Of a DNA stretch of 64,000 nt, positions 26,218 through 34,055 are shown piece after piece. The position numbers and the translations under genes were made by a program. Source of the DNA: Ruminococcus sp. (GTDB taxonomy: Bacteria; Bacillota; Clostridia; Oscillospirales; Ruminococcaceae); the NCBI GenBank assembly GCA_017484095.1, contig JAFUTU010000033.1, positions 1 to 64,000 of the forward strand. Reading direction: 5' to 3'. The notes under the pieces were generated by a model. It was not told the DNA's origin, ran no database searches, and saw only the letters and a list, made by a program, of their open reading frames with translations. Position 1 is the first letter of the stretch, and each line of letters opens with the position of its first letter.

Positions 26218-27160
26218 CAGTTGACCTTTCCTTTATCCTAATTTGTTTATCTGTAGTTTGTTTGACTATATATCTCGGACGCTGTTTTATCTCCTCATAT
26301 ATCTTTGATATATAGTATCCGATTATCCCCAGACTGAACATTATTATGCTTGAAGTCAAAAGCTGCAATATTATAACAGTAGGGAAGCCTGCCTCCGATG
26401 AACCGGAAAGCTTCATAACAAGCGTTTGTATCCCCAGTATCACTGAAATAATAAACATAATAAAGCCAAACACTGTTACCAGCTGCAAGGGCGCTGAGGT
26501 GAAAGAAGTTATATTGTTCACTGCAAACTTAATTAGTGACCTTAGTGACCACTTTGAAGAACCAACTTCTCGCTCAGCAACATCAAAATAGACCTTTTCT
26601 GTCTTATATCCTACCCAGCTGGACAAAGCTCTGAAAAATGTGAGCCTTTCGGGCATTTTGTTAAGAGAATCTACAACGCGTCTGTCAAGCAGTTTAAAAT
26701 CTGATGCCGATTCCATATCCAGTCCGCTGGAAGAGCCGATCAGTTTGTAAAACAGCTTTGAAAACCCTCTGTAAAGTTTATTCTCTTTTCCTCGGGAGCG
26801 TTTTCTTCCTTCGACAATGTCAACATCGTTATTCATCCAGATATCATACATACGCAGCATAACACGGGCGGGAAACTGCATATCACAGTCCATAAGTACG
26901 CAGCAGTCACCGTTTGCAGCTTTGAGTCCTGCAAATATAGCGCTTTCCTTACCGAAATTTCTTGAAAAGCTTATGCCGTGTATCCTGCTGTCTGATGCTG
27001 AATGGGTAGCTATTTTATCCCATGTTCCATCGGTCGAGCCGTCATCAATAAAGATAAGCTCATGCTCGATATTATTTTCGTCAAGCAGAGAGGTCAGTAC
27101 CTCGGCAGTATTATCAATATTACCCTCTTCGTTATAGCTGGGTATAATAACTGAAAGCAT
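26207..27160 (-). CDS. CsbB/DPM1-type family 2 glycosyltransferase
   Basis: A 317-residue polyprenyl-phosphate glycosyltransferase. The GT2 domain has IPSYNEEGNI, the IFIDDGSTDGT nucleotide-sugar motif and the MDCDMQFP acidic motif. Two C-terminal transmembrane helices (about residues 225-295) place the product at the membrane. It should load a sugar from a nucleotide donor onto undecaprenyl phosphate, for use by the overlapping YfhO-type gene. It starts three bases after the stop of the upstream membrane protein, with GCGAGG as ribosome site. Confidence 0.88.
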   Translation of the reverse strand: MLSVIIPSYNEEGNIDNTAEVLTSLLDENNIEHELIFIDDGSTDGTWDKIATHSASDSRIHGISFSRNFGKESAIFAGLKAANGDCCVLMDCDMQFPARVMLRMYDIWMNNDVDIVEGRKRSRGKENKLYRGFSKLFYKLIGSSSGLDMESASDFKLLDRRVVDSLNKMPERLTFFRALSSWVGYKTEKVYFDVAEREVGSSKWSLRSLIKFAVNNITSFTSAPLQLVTVFGFIMFIISVILGIQTLVMKLSGSSEAGFPTVIILQLLTSSIIMFSLGIIGYYISKIYEEIKQRPRYIVKQTTDKQIRIKERSTDEK

Positions 27161-27163
27161 TTT

Positions 27164-27769
27164 TTATTCCTCGCTATCTTCGGCTTTCTGATAATAATCA
27201 CTTCTGACCTTGAAGAATCTAATAGAAGCAATTATTATCAGTATGTACAGAATTATCTTTCCTATTGCCATCAGAACGCCAAAAAAGTCTCCTGTCTGTC
27301 TGTACGGCAGCAAAACATAAATAACATTAGATATATAAACGAATATTGTTACAAAACATATCTTTTTAAGAGTATATTCTAGTTTTACCAGATTTGCAGT
27401 GTAAGCAAGATACTCTCTGTTTTTATCCAGCACATCATACAGCATAGATATTGCATAAAGCGGAATAAGAACAGCAGCGGCCCACAGAAGCAAAGCGATA
27501 ATATCAGCTACCAAAGGAACAGTTTTTGACATTTCTCCCAGTACGGACAGTAATCTGAGTATCTGAACTAACACTGCAGAAAAGCCGCAAAGAAAAGCAA
27601 ATACTACAAAAAGGGTCTTAAGCTTGGCCTCATACTTCAGCTGAGAGCGCAGCTCTGCCAGACCGATAATAATAAATACTGCTCCTACAAGCTTTATGGC
27701 ATAGCTCAAAGGCCAGTCATAATTGAGCATAAAAAGCAAAAACGGTGTGCCCAGCACAAGAAAATTCAT
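27164..27769 (-). CDS. Multi-pass membrane protein of the glycosylation operon
   Basis: A 201-residue protein with five or six hydrophobic segments and no catalytic motif that I recognise. As first gene of a tight operon with CsbB- and YfhO-like genes it may help flip or recycle the lipid-linked sugar, but it is larger than GtrA/GtcA flippases and lacks their signature. This is inference from position only. The start has GAGGAATGTGAT. Confidence 0.7.
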   Translation of the reverse strand: MNFLVLGTPFLLFMLNYDWPLSYAIKLVGAVFIIIGLAELRSQLKYEAKLKTLFVVFAFLCGFSAVLVQILRLLSVLGEMSKTVPLVADIIALLLWAAAVLIPLYAISMLYDVLDKNREYLAYTANLVKLEYTLKKICFVTIFVYISNVIYVLLPYRQTGDFFGVLMAIGKIILYILIIIASIRFFKVRSDYYQKAEDSEE

Positions 27770-27856
27770 ATCACATTCCTCTGTAATCTATCCATAAAAA
27801 TACTATAATATTATATACTATTTTAAAGTGAATGTCAATAAATTTACACTTATGTA

Positions 27857-27885
27857 TTGAAAGTTGAACTTGATTGTGGTATAAT
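27857..27885 (+). promoter_or_regulatory. Promoter of galE
   Basis: TTGAAA (27857) and TATAAT (27880), 17-base spacer, 28 bases before the start codon. Confidence 0.7.
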
Positions 27886-27913
27886 AGAGAAAAATCAACG
27901 GAGGTAATCATTT

Positions 27914-28924
27914 ATGAATAAAATACTTGTAACCGGCGGTGCCGGATTTATCGGCAGCCATACCTGTGTTGAGCTGCTCGATGCAGGATATGAGATAGTT
28001 ATAGTTGATAACTTCTCAAACTCCAAGCCCGAGGCGCTTAACAGGATTAAGAAGATAACGGGTAAGGATTTTGCTTTCTATGAGGCAGATCTGCTTGATC
28101 TTGCGGCACTGGAAAAGATATTTGAAGAAAACGAGATCGATGCAGTGATCCATTTTGCAGGATTGAAAGCAGTGGGTGAGTCTGTTCAGAAGCCTGTTGA
28201 ATACTACCATAATAATATTACAGGCACTCTTATGCTTGTAGAGGCAATGAGAAAACACGGCTGCAAAAAGATCGTGTTCTCATCTTCCGCAACTGTATAC
28301 GGACCTGTCAACAAGGCACCTTATACTGAGGATATGCCGACATCGGCAACAAATCCATATGGTTACACAAAGGTAATGATAGAGCAGATACTCAGAGATG
28401 TATGTGTTTCCGATCCTGAATGGTCAGTATCTCTGCTCAGATACTTCAATCCTATCGGAGCTCACAAGAGCGGTCTCATCGGTGAAGACCCTAACGGTAT
28501 CCCGAACAATCTGCTTCCATATATATGCCAGGTAGCGGTCGGAAAGCTTGAAAATCTTGGTATCTTCGGCGATGATTATGATACACCAGATGGCACAGGC
28601 GTAAGGGATTATATTCATGTTGTTGACCTCGCAAAGGGTCACCTGTCCGCCCTGAAATACGTGCTTGAGCATACAGGCGCTGATGCTGTAAACCTAGGTA
28701 CAGGTAAGGGCTCAAGCGTTTACGATGTGCTTCATAGCTTTGAAAAGGCTTGTGGTAACAAGCTGCCATATGTTGTTAAGCCTAGAAGAGCAGGGGATAT
28801 TGCTACTTGTTACGCTGATACTAAAAAAGCTAAAGAAGTATTTGGCTGGACAGCACAGTATGATCTTGATGAGATGACTGCTGACAGTTGGAATTTCATA
28901 AAAATTAATCCTAACGGGCTTTAA
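27914..28924 (+). CDS. galE: UDP-glucose 4-epimerase
   Basis: A 336-residue short-chain dehydrogenase/reductase-type epimerase that interconverts UDP-glucose and UDP-galactose with bound NAD. It shows the NAD motif TGGAGFIGSH at residues 6-15, the catalytic Ser/Thr in SSSATVYG, and Tyr-x-x-x-Lys in NPYGYTKVM. Length is standard. It may supply nucleotide sugar to the divergent glycosylation operon. The start has an ACGGAGG site. Confidence 0.95.
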   Translation: MNKILVTGGAGFIGSHTCVELLDAGYEIVIVDNFSNSKPEALNRIKKITGKDFAFYEADLLDLAALEKIFEENEIDAVIHFAGLKAVGESVQKPVEYYHNNITGTLMLVEAMRKHGCKKIVFSSSATVYGPVNKAPYTEDMPTSATNPYGYTKVMIEQILRDVCVSDPEWSVSLLRYFNPIGAHKSGLIGEDPNGIPNNLLPYICQVAVGKLENLGIFGDDYDTPDGTGVRDYIHVVDLAKGHLSALKYVLEHTGADAVNLGTGKGSSVYDVLHSFEKACGNKLPYVVKPRRAGDIATCYADTKKAKEVFGWTAQYDLDEMTADSWNFIKINPNGL

Positions 28925-28942
28925 TTCTCATTATTAGCTTAT

Positions 28943-28979
28943 AAACAAAGGCAGTTGAAAGACTGTCTTTGTTTATTTT
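28943..28979 (+). terminator. Terminator after galE
   Basis: AAACAAAG-CAGT and ACTG-CTTTGTTT arms around a short loop, followed by a T-run. Confidence 0.85.
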
Positions 28980-29045
28980 TGTCATTATTACATAGTTTTA
29001 CACTAGGATTTATATGAATTTTTACAAAATTTTAGTTTTTATTAA

Positions 29046-29082
29046 AATTCCTATTGACAATGTCGGAATTATGTGTTATATT
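29046..29082 (+). promoter_or_regulatory. metY promoter with an overlapping inverted repeat
   Basis: TTGACA (29054) and TATATT (29077) are 17 bases apart. AATTCC (29046-29051) and GGAATT (29065-29070) form an inverted repeat bracketing the -35 box. From memory, GGAATT half-sites are a feature of CymR-type (Rrf2) cysteine repressor sites, so this may be a sulfur-responsive operator. A longer motif beginning CACTAGGA is repeated near 29002 and 29098. Confidence 0.55.
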
Positions 29083-29139
29083 CTAAACATAGCAATTCAC
29101 TAGGAAATATATGAATTGATTTTTAAAGAGGTGATGGTC

Positions 29140-29196
29140 ATGAAAGCATCAGCTATAATAATCTATTATGATTCACGAATGTGTAGTCGAATGTGA
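29140..29196 (+). CDS. Putative 18-residue leader peptide of metY
   Basis: ATG 29140 has the strong ribosome site AAAGAGGTGATGGTC. It encodes 18 residues, MKASAIIIYYDSRMCSRM, and ends at TGA 29194-29196. It lies between a good promoter and metY, 54 bases before the latter. The Cys flanked by Met and Arg near the stop suggests that ribosome movement through it could report cysteine or methionine supply, as in known Cys leader peptides. No classic attenuator hairpin follows, so translational coupling or transcript stabilisation would be the more likely mode. Confidence 0.5.
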   Translation: MKASAIIIYYDSRMCSRM

Positions 29197-29250
29197 CTTA
29201 GCAAATAATATTTCAAATCATAATTAATTAAATGAAAGAGGTTGATCTTA

Positions 29251-30549
29251 ATGAGCAAAATAAATGAAAGAAATCTGAAGTTTGAAACAAAGCAGTTACA
29301 CGTAGGGCAGGAAAGTGCAGATCCCGTGACCGATGCAAGGGCAGTGCCTATCTATCTGACATCATCATATGTGTTCCATAACAGTGAGCACGCTGCAGAC
29401 AGATTCGGTCTTAGAGATGCAGGCAATATTTACGGAAGACTTACAAATCCTACTCAGGATATTTTCGAGCAGAGAATCGCAGCTCTTGAAGGCGGTTCAG
29501 CAGCACTTGCAGTTGGTTCAGGAGCAGCGGCTATTACATATGCTATTCAGGCAGCTGCACACGCAGGAGATCATATTGTTGCTGCTAAGAATATATACGG
29601 AGGAACTTATAATCTGCTTGCACATACTCTTAAAGATTACGGTATAACAACAACTTTTGTAGATCCTTTTGATTATGACGCTATTGAAGTTGCTATTCAG
29701 GAGAATACAAAGGCTATAGAGATAGAGACACTCGGTAATCCTAACTCAGAGGTCGTTGACATTGAAAGGATAGCGAATATCGCTCACGCACATAAGATAC
29801 CGCTTATCGTTGACAACACCTTTGCCACCCCTTATCTTGTAAGACCTATCGAGTACGGCGCTGACATTGTTGTACATTCTGCTACAAAGTTCATAGGTGG
29901 TCACGGAACGACTATCGGCGGCGTTATCGTAGATTCAGGTAAGTTTGACTGGATCGGCAGCGGTAAGTTCCCTTGGTTTGTTGAGCCTAATGTTTCATAT
30001 CACGGTGTAAGCTTTGCACAGGCTGTTCCAAATGCAACTTTTGTAACTTATATCAGAGCTATTTTGCTTCGCGATACAGGTTCTACACTTTCTCCTGTCC
30101 ACGCATTTGTGTTCCTGCAGGGTCTTGAGACGCTTTCGCTCAGAGTAGAAAGGCACGTTGAGAATGCACTTAAAGTTGCTGAGTTCCTTAATAATGATCC
30201 GAGAGTTGAGAAGGTAAATCATCCGTCTGTATCAACTGATCCTAAGCAGCAGGAGCTTTATAAGAAGTATTATCCTAACGGAGGAGGCTCGATCTTCACG
30301 TTTGAGATCAAGGGCGATGCTAAGACTGCTCAGAAGTTTATTGATAATCTTCAGTTGTTCTCGTTGCTTGCAAACGTAGCTGACGTTAAGAGCCTTGCTA
30401 TCCATCCTGCATCCACTACTCATTCAGAGTGCAATGAGCAGGAACTTCTGGATCAGGGTATCAAGCCAAACACTATCAGGCTTTCTATCGGTACAGAGCA
30501 TATTGACGATATTCTCTTCGATATCAAGGAAGCTCTCGATTCTATATGA
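29251..30549 (+). CDS. metY: O-acetylhomoserine sulfhydrylase
   Basis: A 432-residue Cys/Met-metabolism PLP enzyme. The PLP lysine lies in HSATKFIGGHG (about residue 210), with DNTFATPYL before it and SLAIHPASTTH near the C-terminus. Length above 420 and the FPWFVEPNVSYHG insertion favour O-acetylhomoserine sulfhydrylase (homocysteine from sulfide) over cystathionine gamma-synthase. The start ATG 29251 is preferred to TTG 29242 because AGAGG is properly spaced. It is regulated by the upstream promoter/leader region. Confidence 0.92.
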   Translation: MSKINERNLKFETKQLHVGQESADPVTDARAVPIYLTSSYVFHNSEHAADRFGLRDAGNIYGRLTNPTQDIFEQRIAALEGGSAALAVGSGAAAITYAIQAAAHAGDHIVAAKNIYGGTYNLLAHTLKDYGITTTFVDPFDYDAIEVAIQENTKAIEIETLGNPNSEVVDIERIANIAHAHKIPLIVDNTFATPYLVRPIEYGADIVVHSATKFIGGHGTTIGGVIVDSGKFDWIGSGKFPWFVEPNVSYHGVSFAQAVPNATFVTYIRAILLRDTGSTLSPVHAFVFLQGLETLSLRVERHVENALKVAEFLNNDPRVEKVNHPSVSTDPKQQELYKKYYPNGGGSIFTFEIKGDAKTAQKFIDNLQLFSLLANVADVKSLAIHPASTTHSECNEQELLDQGIKPNTIRLSIGTEHIDDILFDIKEALDSI

Positions 30550-30584
30550 TTTCTTTGCTAATGACATAAAATTATCCGCCAAAG

Positions 30585-30622
30585 GTAAGACCTCCGAAAT
30601 TAATTCGGAGGTCTTACTGTTT
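30585..30622. terminator. Bidirectional terminator
   Basis: GTAAGACCTCCGAA and TTCGGAGGTCTTAC form a perfect 14-base stem between the convergent metY and recombinase genes. Confidence 0.92.
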
Positions 30623-31614
30623 TATTCATTTTTATTATCTTTGCTTTTCGGTTTCATATCTGCAAGTGGATTTGATTCGATCGCTTTTCTGACATTAGCG
30701 CTGTTTATATGTGTATATATCTCGGTTGTAGCTGTGCTTTCATGACCTAAAACTTCCTTTAAAAGGAGCGTATCTACGCCGTTTTGATACATAAGAGTCG
30801 CTGCAGTGTGTCTCAGCTTATGAGTTGAAATACCAAGATTTGACAAACCGGCTTTTTTCAGACATTCTTCGACTATCTGTTCGACACGTCGATTTGTAAT
30901 CCTGGTTTTTCTGTTAGATAAAAACAAAGCATCAGTTGTTGTTTCTTCATTTAATCTATAAGGCAAATAATTATTAACAGCAGCAATACAAGCATCGTTC
31001 AAAGCAACGATACGTTCTTTTCGACCTTTACCAAATAATCTTACACTTCGGTTTTCTATATTTATATCATCAACATCAATACCACAAAGCTCTGATAGTC
31101 TCATTCCGCAGTTTAAAAATAAAGTTATAATGCAATAGTCTCTTGGTGTGTTTTTTGTTTCAATTGAACCAAGCAGTTTTTGAGCTTCGTTAAGAGTAAG
31201 ATATTTAGGCAAAGTTTTTTCAGTTCTCGGCAATTCAAGATTTTCTATAGGGTTGCTTGGTAAAAGCATAGCTTTATTAGTTAAATAAGAATAAAAGTGT
31301 CTGAGACAAGTGATTTTTCTAGCTCTGGTCTTAGCAGAGTTGTTACGTTCATCAGTAAGCCATCTCAAATATGTATAAGCATCTCTAAGAGTGAACTTTT
31401 TTATTAAATCAAATGAAACGTTTTTTATATCAATGTCCTTAAACTCAGTTTTATTCGGATCAACAATGTTATTATCGATCAGAAGAAAGCGAAGAAAAGT
31501 TTTCATATCAACATAATATGCTTCTTCGGTTCTGACAGTTCTATCTTCAATAACTCTGATATGATTTAAAAAATCGCTTAAATAATCAGGGCATTCCTTA
31601 TAATTAATACTCAT
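30622..31614 (-). CDS. Xer-like tyrosine recombinase
   Basis: A 330-residue site-specific recombinase with an N-terminal SAM-like core-binding domain (about 10-120) and a complete catalytic domain: Arg in NCGMRLSELCG, Lys in GKGRKER, HKLRHTAA, and the tyrosine in GHESTATTEIYTH. The size and absence of an arm-binding domain resemble XerC/XerD. It may be a chromosomal dimer-resolution type protein or the recombinase of the adjacent island. A perfect 11-6-11 inverted repeat lies 20 bases before its start codon. A strong minus-strand promoter at 32097-32125 points towards it. Confidence 0.85.
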   Translation of the reverse strand: MSINYKECPDYLSDFLNHIRVIEDRTVRTEEAYYVDMKTFLRFLLIDNNIVDPNKTEFKDIDIKNVSFDLIKKFTLRDAYTYLRWLTDERNNSAKTRARKITCLRHFYSYLTNKAMLLPSNPIENLELPRTEKTLPKYLTLNEAQKLLGSIETKNTPRDYCIITLFLNCGMRLSELCGIDVDDINIENRSVRLFGKGRKERIVALNDACIAAVNNYLPYRLNEETTTDALFLSNRKTRITNRRVEQIVEECLKKAGLSNLGISTHKLRHTAATLMYQNGVDTLLLKEVLGHESTATTEIYTHINSANVRKAIESNPLADMKPKSKDNKNE

Positions 31615-31634
31615 AACTAAACACCACTACCATT

Positions 31635-31662
31635 ATTTCGCTAAACTCTGATTTAGCGAAAT
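31635..31662. promoter_or_regulatory. 11-6-11 inverted repeat: candidate recombinase core site or operator
   Basis: ATTTCGCTAAA (31635-31645), a six-base centre CTCTGA, and TTTAGCGAAAT (31652-31662). The arms are perfect inverted copies of 11 bases, the exact geometry of Xer/dif and simple tyrosine-recombinase core sites. It sits between the recombinase start and the island. An operator for autoregulation is the alternative. Confidence 0.6.
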
Positions 31663-31701
31663 TTCTAATTTGTATCGCCTATTCTCTATTCTTGTGATTT
31701 G

Positions 31702-31742
31702 TATCCTCCGGCACCTTCTTTTACCCACTATCAGCGGTAAAA
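31702..31742 (+). repeat. Left copy of the island-bounding inverted repeat
   Basis: Contains TATCCTCC, GCAC and TTTACCCACT, then GGTAAAA, which pairs with TTTTACC to make a seven-base hairpin. The same blocks in the same order occur in inverted orientation at 37630-37669. Confidence 0.65.
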
Positions 31743-31809
31743 GCAATACCGTTACTCACTCAACCATTAGATTGGCAAAACAGAATAAAGAAAAAGCCTT
31801 TAGAAGCAA

Positions 31810-31848
31810 GACCCGAACTTAAAATTCTTGCATCGGGGCTTTTTTATT
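31810..31848 (+). terminator. Weak terminator-like hairpin ahead of the 62-residue gene
   Basis: CCCGA and TCGGG arms with a 16-base loop, followed by GGCTTTTTT. It would end a plus-strand transcript that covers the left repeat, before the small gene at 31891. Confidence 0.5.
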
Positions 31849-31890
31849 TTCTAAAGAAATTAATGAAAGATTAAAGGAAAAGGTGTAAGA

Positions 31891-32079
31891 ATGTATTACT
31901 GTGTGACCTCAACCTTCGATGATTACGGCAATGTCACAGCTAAGATCACTAACCAGATCGAAGCTGACAAGATTCCCAATGACATATTCACAAATACGCT
32001 GCGCAAAGACATCTACAACGATTGGTTTGATGATCTCAATGATGCACAGGAATTCGTTAAGGAATCAAGACTGGCGTGA
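31891..32079 (+). CDS. Small 62-residue protein of unknown function
   Basis: Starts at ATG 31891 with AAAGGAAAAGGTG upstream. The acidic sequence (MYYCVTSTFDDYGNVTAKI..., ending FDDLNDAQEFVKESRLA) looks like small proteins often seen on clostridial integrative elements, but I cannot name a family. It is the only plus-strand gene of the island and lies between the left repeat and the minus-strand promoter at 32097-32125. Confidence 0.65.
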   Translation: MYYCVTSTFDDYGNVTAKITNQIEADKIPNDIFTNTLRKDIYNDWFDDLNDAQEFVKESRLA

Positions 32080-32096
32080 GCTAGCTCTATACCATT

Positions 32097-32125
32097 ATTA
32101 TATAGTATAGACTTAAAATTGTCAA
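32097..32125 (-). promoter_or_regulatory. Consensus minus-strand promoter facing the recombinase
   Basis: TTGACA (32125-32120), 17 bases, TATAAT (32102-32097): a perfect consensus promoter. Its transcript would be antisense to the 62-residue gene, then cross the left repeat and the 11-6-11 site before entering the recombinase gene. Confidence 0.65.
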
Positions 32126-32269
32126 GATGAATTTCAAAATGGGTTCAAAACGCTTTCTTTATACTATTTTAATGGTATTTGAATAAAAACTACCGAATGG
32201 AGCCAACAGCGTGGTTCAAAACGTATCAGACATTGGTTTTGAAAAACTGAGAGGATCTGTAAGGTCAAG

Positions 32270-32325
32270 AATAAAAGGGCAGTCACAGGTGTGAAACTTC
32301 CCTTTTAATTAAATTTATGAACAAA
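32270..32325. repeat. Island repeat R1, copy 1
   Basis: A 56-base repeat with the core AGGGCAGTCACAGGTGTG, bounded by AAAAGGG and CCCTTTT arms that form a hairpin with further AGT/ACT and CAC/GTG pairing. It lies 11 bases past the end of the 96-residue gene. Confidence 0.9.
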
Positions 32326-32336
32326 AGATGATATTC

Positions 32337-32627
32337 TTAAGCATATGATCTGTCAGGCTCATATATTATAATACAATGATGAGGCCTATTAGCAATAATC
32401 TTTTGTATTCTCTCATAATTACCCTCTAAAAACACCACATCTCTAACATTATTATTTAAATCATCTTCAAGGAATCCATCAAAGTATGTTACGTGAGTTA
32501 TAGCCCAAGAGATTTTCGGAAATAATTCCTTTATTCTTTCTAGCGTTGGTGCTTCTGATGGCAAAATATACCCCGAATGAATGGGTTGTTTTAATAAATT
32601 AGCAAAATTATTTTCAATCTTATTCAT
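32337..32627 (-). CDS. 96-residue island protein of unknown function
   Basis: The start at 32627 has AAGGAG eight bases upstream and a shared-type promoter with TATAAT at 32707-32702. The predicted protein is mixed alpha/beta, soluble, and ends IIIYEPDRSYA. No family is recognised. It has its own promoter and an R1 repeat acting as its terminator, the standard layout of this island. Confidence 0.7.
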   Translation of the reverse strand: MNKIENNFANLLKQPIHSGYILPSEAPTLERIKELFPKISWAITHVTYFDGFLEDDLNNNVRDVVFLEGNYERIQKIIANRPHHCIIIYEPDRSYA

Positions 32628-32697
32628 GATAAAAACTCCTTACACACGATATTCATTAGTCAGTATCTAATACATGACTACAAAATCTTCTTTCTTC

Positions 32698-32736
32698 TAT
32701 TATTATAGCAGAAAAGTTTGGATTTTTAAAAAGTCA
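32698..32736 (-). promoter_or_regulatory. Shared island promoter, copy upstream of the 96-residue gene
   Basis: On the minus strand: AAATCCAAACTTTTCTGC then TATAAT then AATAG. The block ATCCAWAACTTTTCTG-N-TATAATA is nearly identical upstream of the gene at 37327. The extended -10 TG is present. Confidence 0.7.
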
Positions 32737-32754
32737 CTTTTCTATTGAAATGAA

Positions 32755-32810
32755 AATAAAAGGGCAGTCACAGGTGTGCAACTTCCCTCTTAATTGAAAT
32801 TGTGAATAAA
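32755..32810. repeat. Island repeat R1, copy 2
   Basis: A 56-base copy of the AGGGCAGTCACAGGTGTG repeat with a few substitutions in its right half. It lies about 50 bases past the end of the 272-residue gene. Confidence 0.9.
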
Positions 32811-32860
32811 ATTTTAAATGATATTTCTAGCGAGACGTAATCATGCATTAAGGTTAGTTT

Positions 32861-33679
32861 TTATATTTCTAATCTACTAAGGTGATTACAAGATAAAGGG
32901 ATAGATTGATCTTTAATTTTTACGCCATCAACACTAAACTCTACAGTTTTTAACCAGCCGCCAACGGTGTCTGAATCAGGAAAATGTTCTTTTATCTTAT
33001 CGATGGAACGATAAAGGTCAACCAAATTCTCATATGTACATTTATTGTTATTGCATTTACTATAATTGCTTGTTAGAAATATCTTCTTGTATGATTCAAT
33101 TCCGCTTACTACGAAGAAATTTCCGGAAAACCGCTGCATTACAAATTTATCAGCACTATAGTCAATCGTATAACAAACAGGTAAATTCTCATCATATCCA
33201 CTAAGGACGAAAGAGATTGTTTGGTCTGATTGTAGTGATATAGGCTGAGCGTATTGATTTATTAGTTTAAATATTTTATCTGCAATAACACTTATATTGT
33301 TTTCTTTAGTCATGCTGAAGTAGTCAAATACTTCTTTTTGAAAATTCGTTTTATTTAATGCAGCTACGCCTGTGTGAGATATGACACAGTTTGCAGTCGG
33401 ATTATAGCACATTTTATCTAACAGCCTTCTAACAATCGTATCATGAACTTTGGTGGTAATTATAGAATCAGCTAAACATAAGATAGTTCCCGAACTAGAT
33501 ACAGCATTTACAATAAAAGACACAGAGTTTATTTCAATATCATCATATCCTATTATTTCACTTTTGAAAAATTCCGGTTTTAAAGCTTCAAGGTAGTCTT
33601 TACGAGAGTAATAAGCTACTGTTTGTCCCGCCATTGTTTCATGAAACGATGATGATTCTCCTAACAAATCATTATACAT
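32861..33679 (-). CDS. Divergent proteasome-fold (Ntn-hydrolase-like) protein, 272 residues
   Basis: Residues from about 50 read SVSFIVNAVSSSGTILCLADSIIT, split here as two beta strands and a turn. RRLLDKM and CVISHTGVAALN follow. This is the strand order and spacing of proteasome beta/HslV subunits (strand, GxxLAADS, K...I..., AxAG). It aligns in the same places with the 221-residue protein at 36662-37327. The N-terminal nucleophile Thr is not evident and 50 residues precede the first strand, so peptidase activity is doubtful. The ribosome site is weak (GAGCGGATAACA). Promoter TATAAT at 33744-33739. The function is unknown. Confidence 0.6.
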   Translation of the reverse strand: MYNDLLGESSSFHETMAGQTVAYYSRKDYLEALKPEFFKSEIIGYDDIEINSVSFIVNAVSSSGTILCLADSIITTKVHDTIVRRLLDKMCYNPTANCVISHTGVAALNKTNFQKEVFDYFSMTKENNISVIADKIFKLINQYAQPISLQSDQTISFVLSGYDENLPVCYTIDYSADKFVMQRFSGNFFVVSGIESYKKIFLTSNYSKCNNNKCTYENLVDLYRSIDKIKEHFPDSDTVGGWLKTVEFSVDGVKIKDQSIPLSCNHLSRLEI

Positions 33680-33869
33680 TGTTATCCGCTCGCTTTCTTG
33701 TGTATGGTGTTATGAAATAATAAACTTCTTCTATTCCTATTATATCAGATAACATCTGATTTCCAAAATTTCTAACAAACAAAAATGACCGTCGTGAGAC
33801 AGGCGTTAAAACAAATATAGATTCGGAAGAAACTGATAGGATTTGTAGCCGCAACTTTGTACAAGCGAA

Positions 33870-33925
33870 AATAAAAGGGCAGTCACAGGTGTGCAACTCC
33901 CCTTTTAATTATATTTATGAACAAA
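33870..33925. repeat. Island repeat R1, copy 3
   Basis: A 56-base copy. Similarity to copy 1 extends upstream: ACTGATAGGATTTGTA here against ACTGAGAGGATCTGTA before copy 1. Confidence 0.9.
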
Positions 33926-33939
33926 GTATAAACTATGAT

Positions 33940-34003
33940 AAAGGTAGCGTTTGTTGGAGTAAAAAAACGCCCCACCGAAGTGGGACGTTTAAATAGACAA
34001 GTT
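33940..34003 (-). terminator. Island repeat R2, copy 1 (terminator)
   Basis: On the minus strand AACGTCCCAC, TTCG loop, GTGGGGCGTT and a T-run: a strong terminator for the 55-residue gene. The flanking TAGCGTTTGTTRGAGTAAA is shared with copy 2 at 34360-34424. Confidence 0.88.
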
Positions 34004-34055
34004 TAATCGCTGTGGGCATCTTTTTTGATCTACAGATCATCAGTAAATATGAAAT

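Larger units (their letters stand above)
33680..34055. other. Repeat-rich intergenic region
   Basis: No gene seen. It holds the promoter of the 272-residue gene (33739-33744), one copy of the TGACCGTCGYGAGACAG repeat (33786-33802), R1 copy 3, an R2 terminator and a partial copy of the leader repeat (34026-34051). Confidence 0.7.

Noticed and set aside
32270..33925. R1 repeats as a CRISPR array
   Set aside because: Only three copies, 430 to 1060 bases apart, with genes between them; no spacer-sized intervals and no cas genes.
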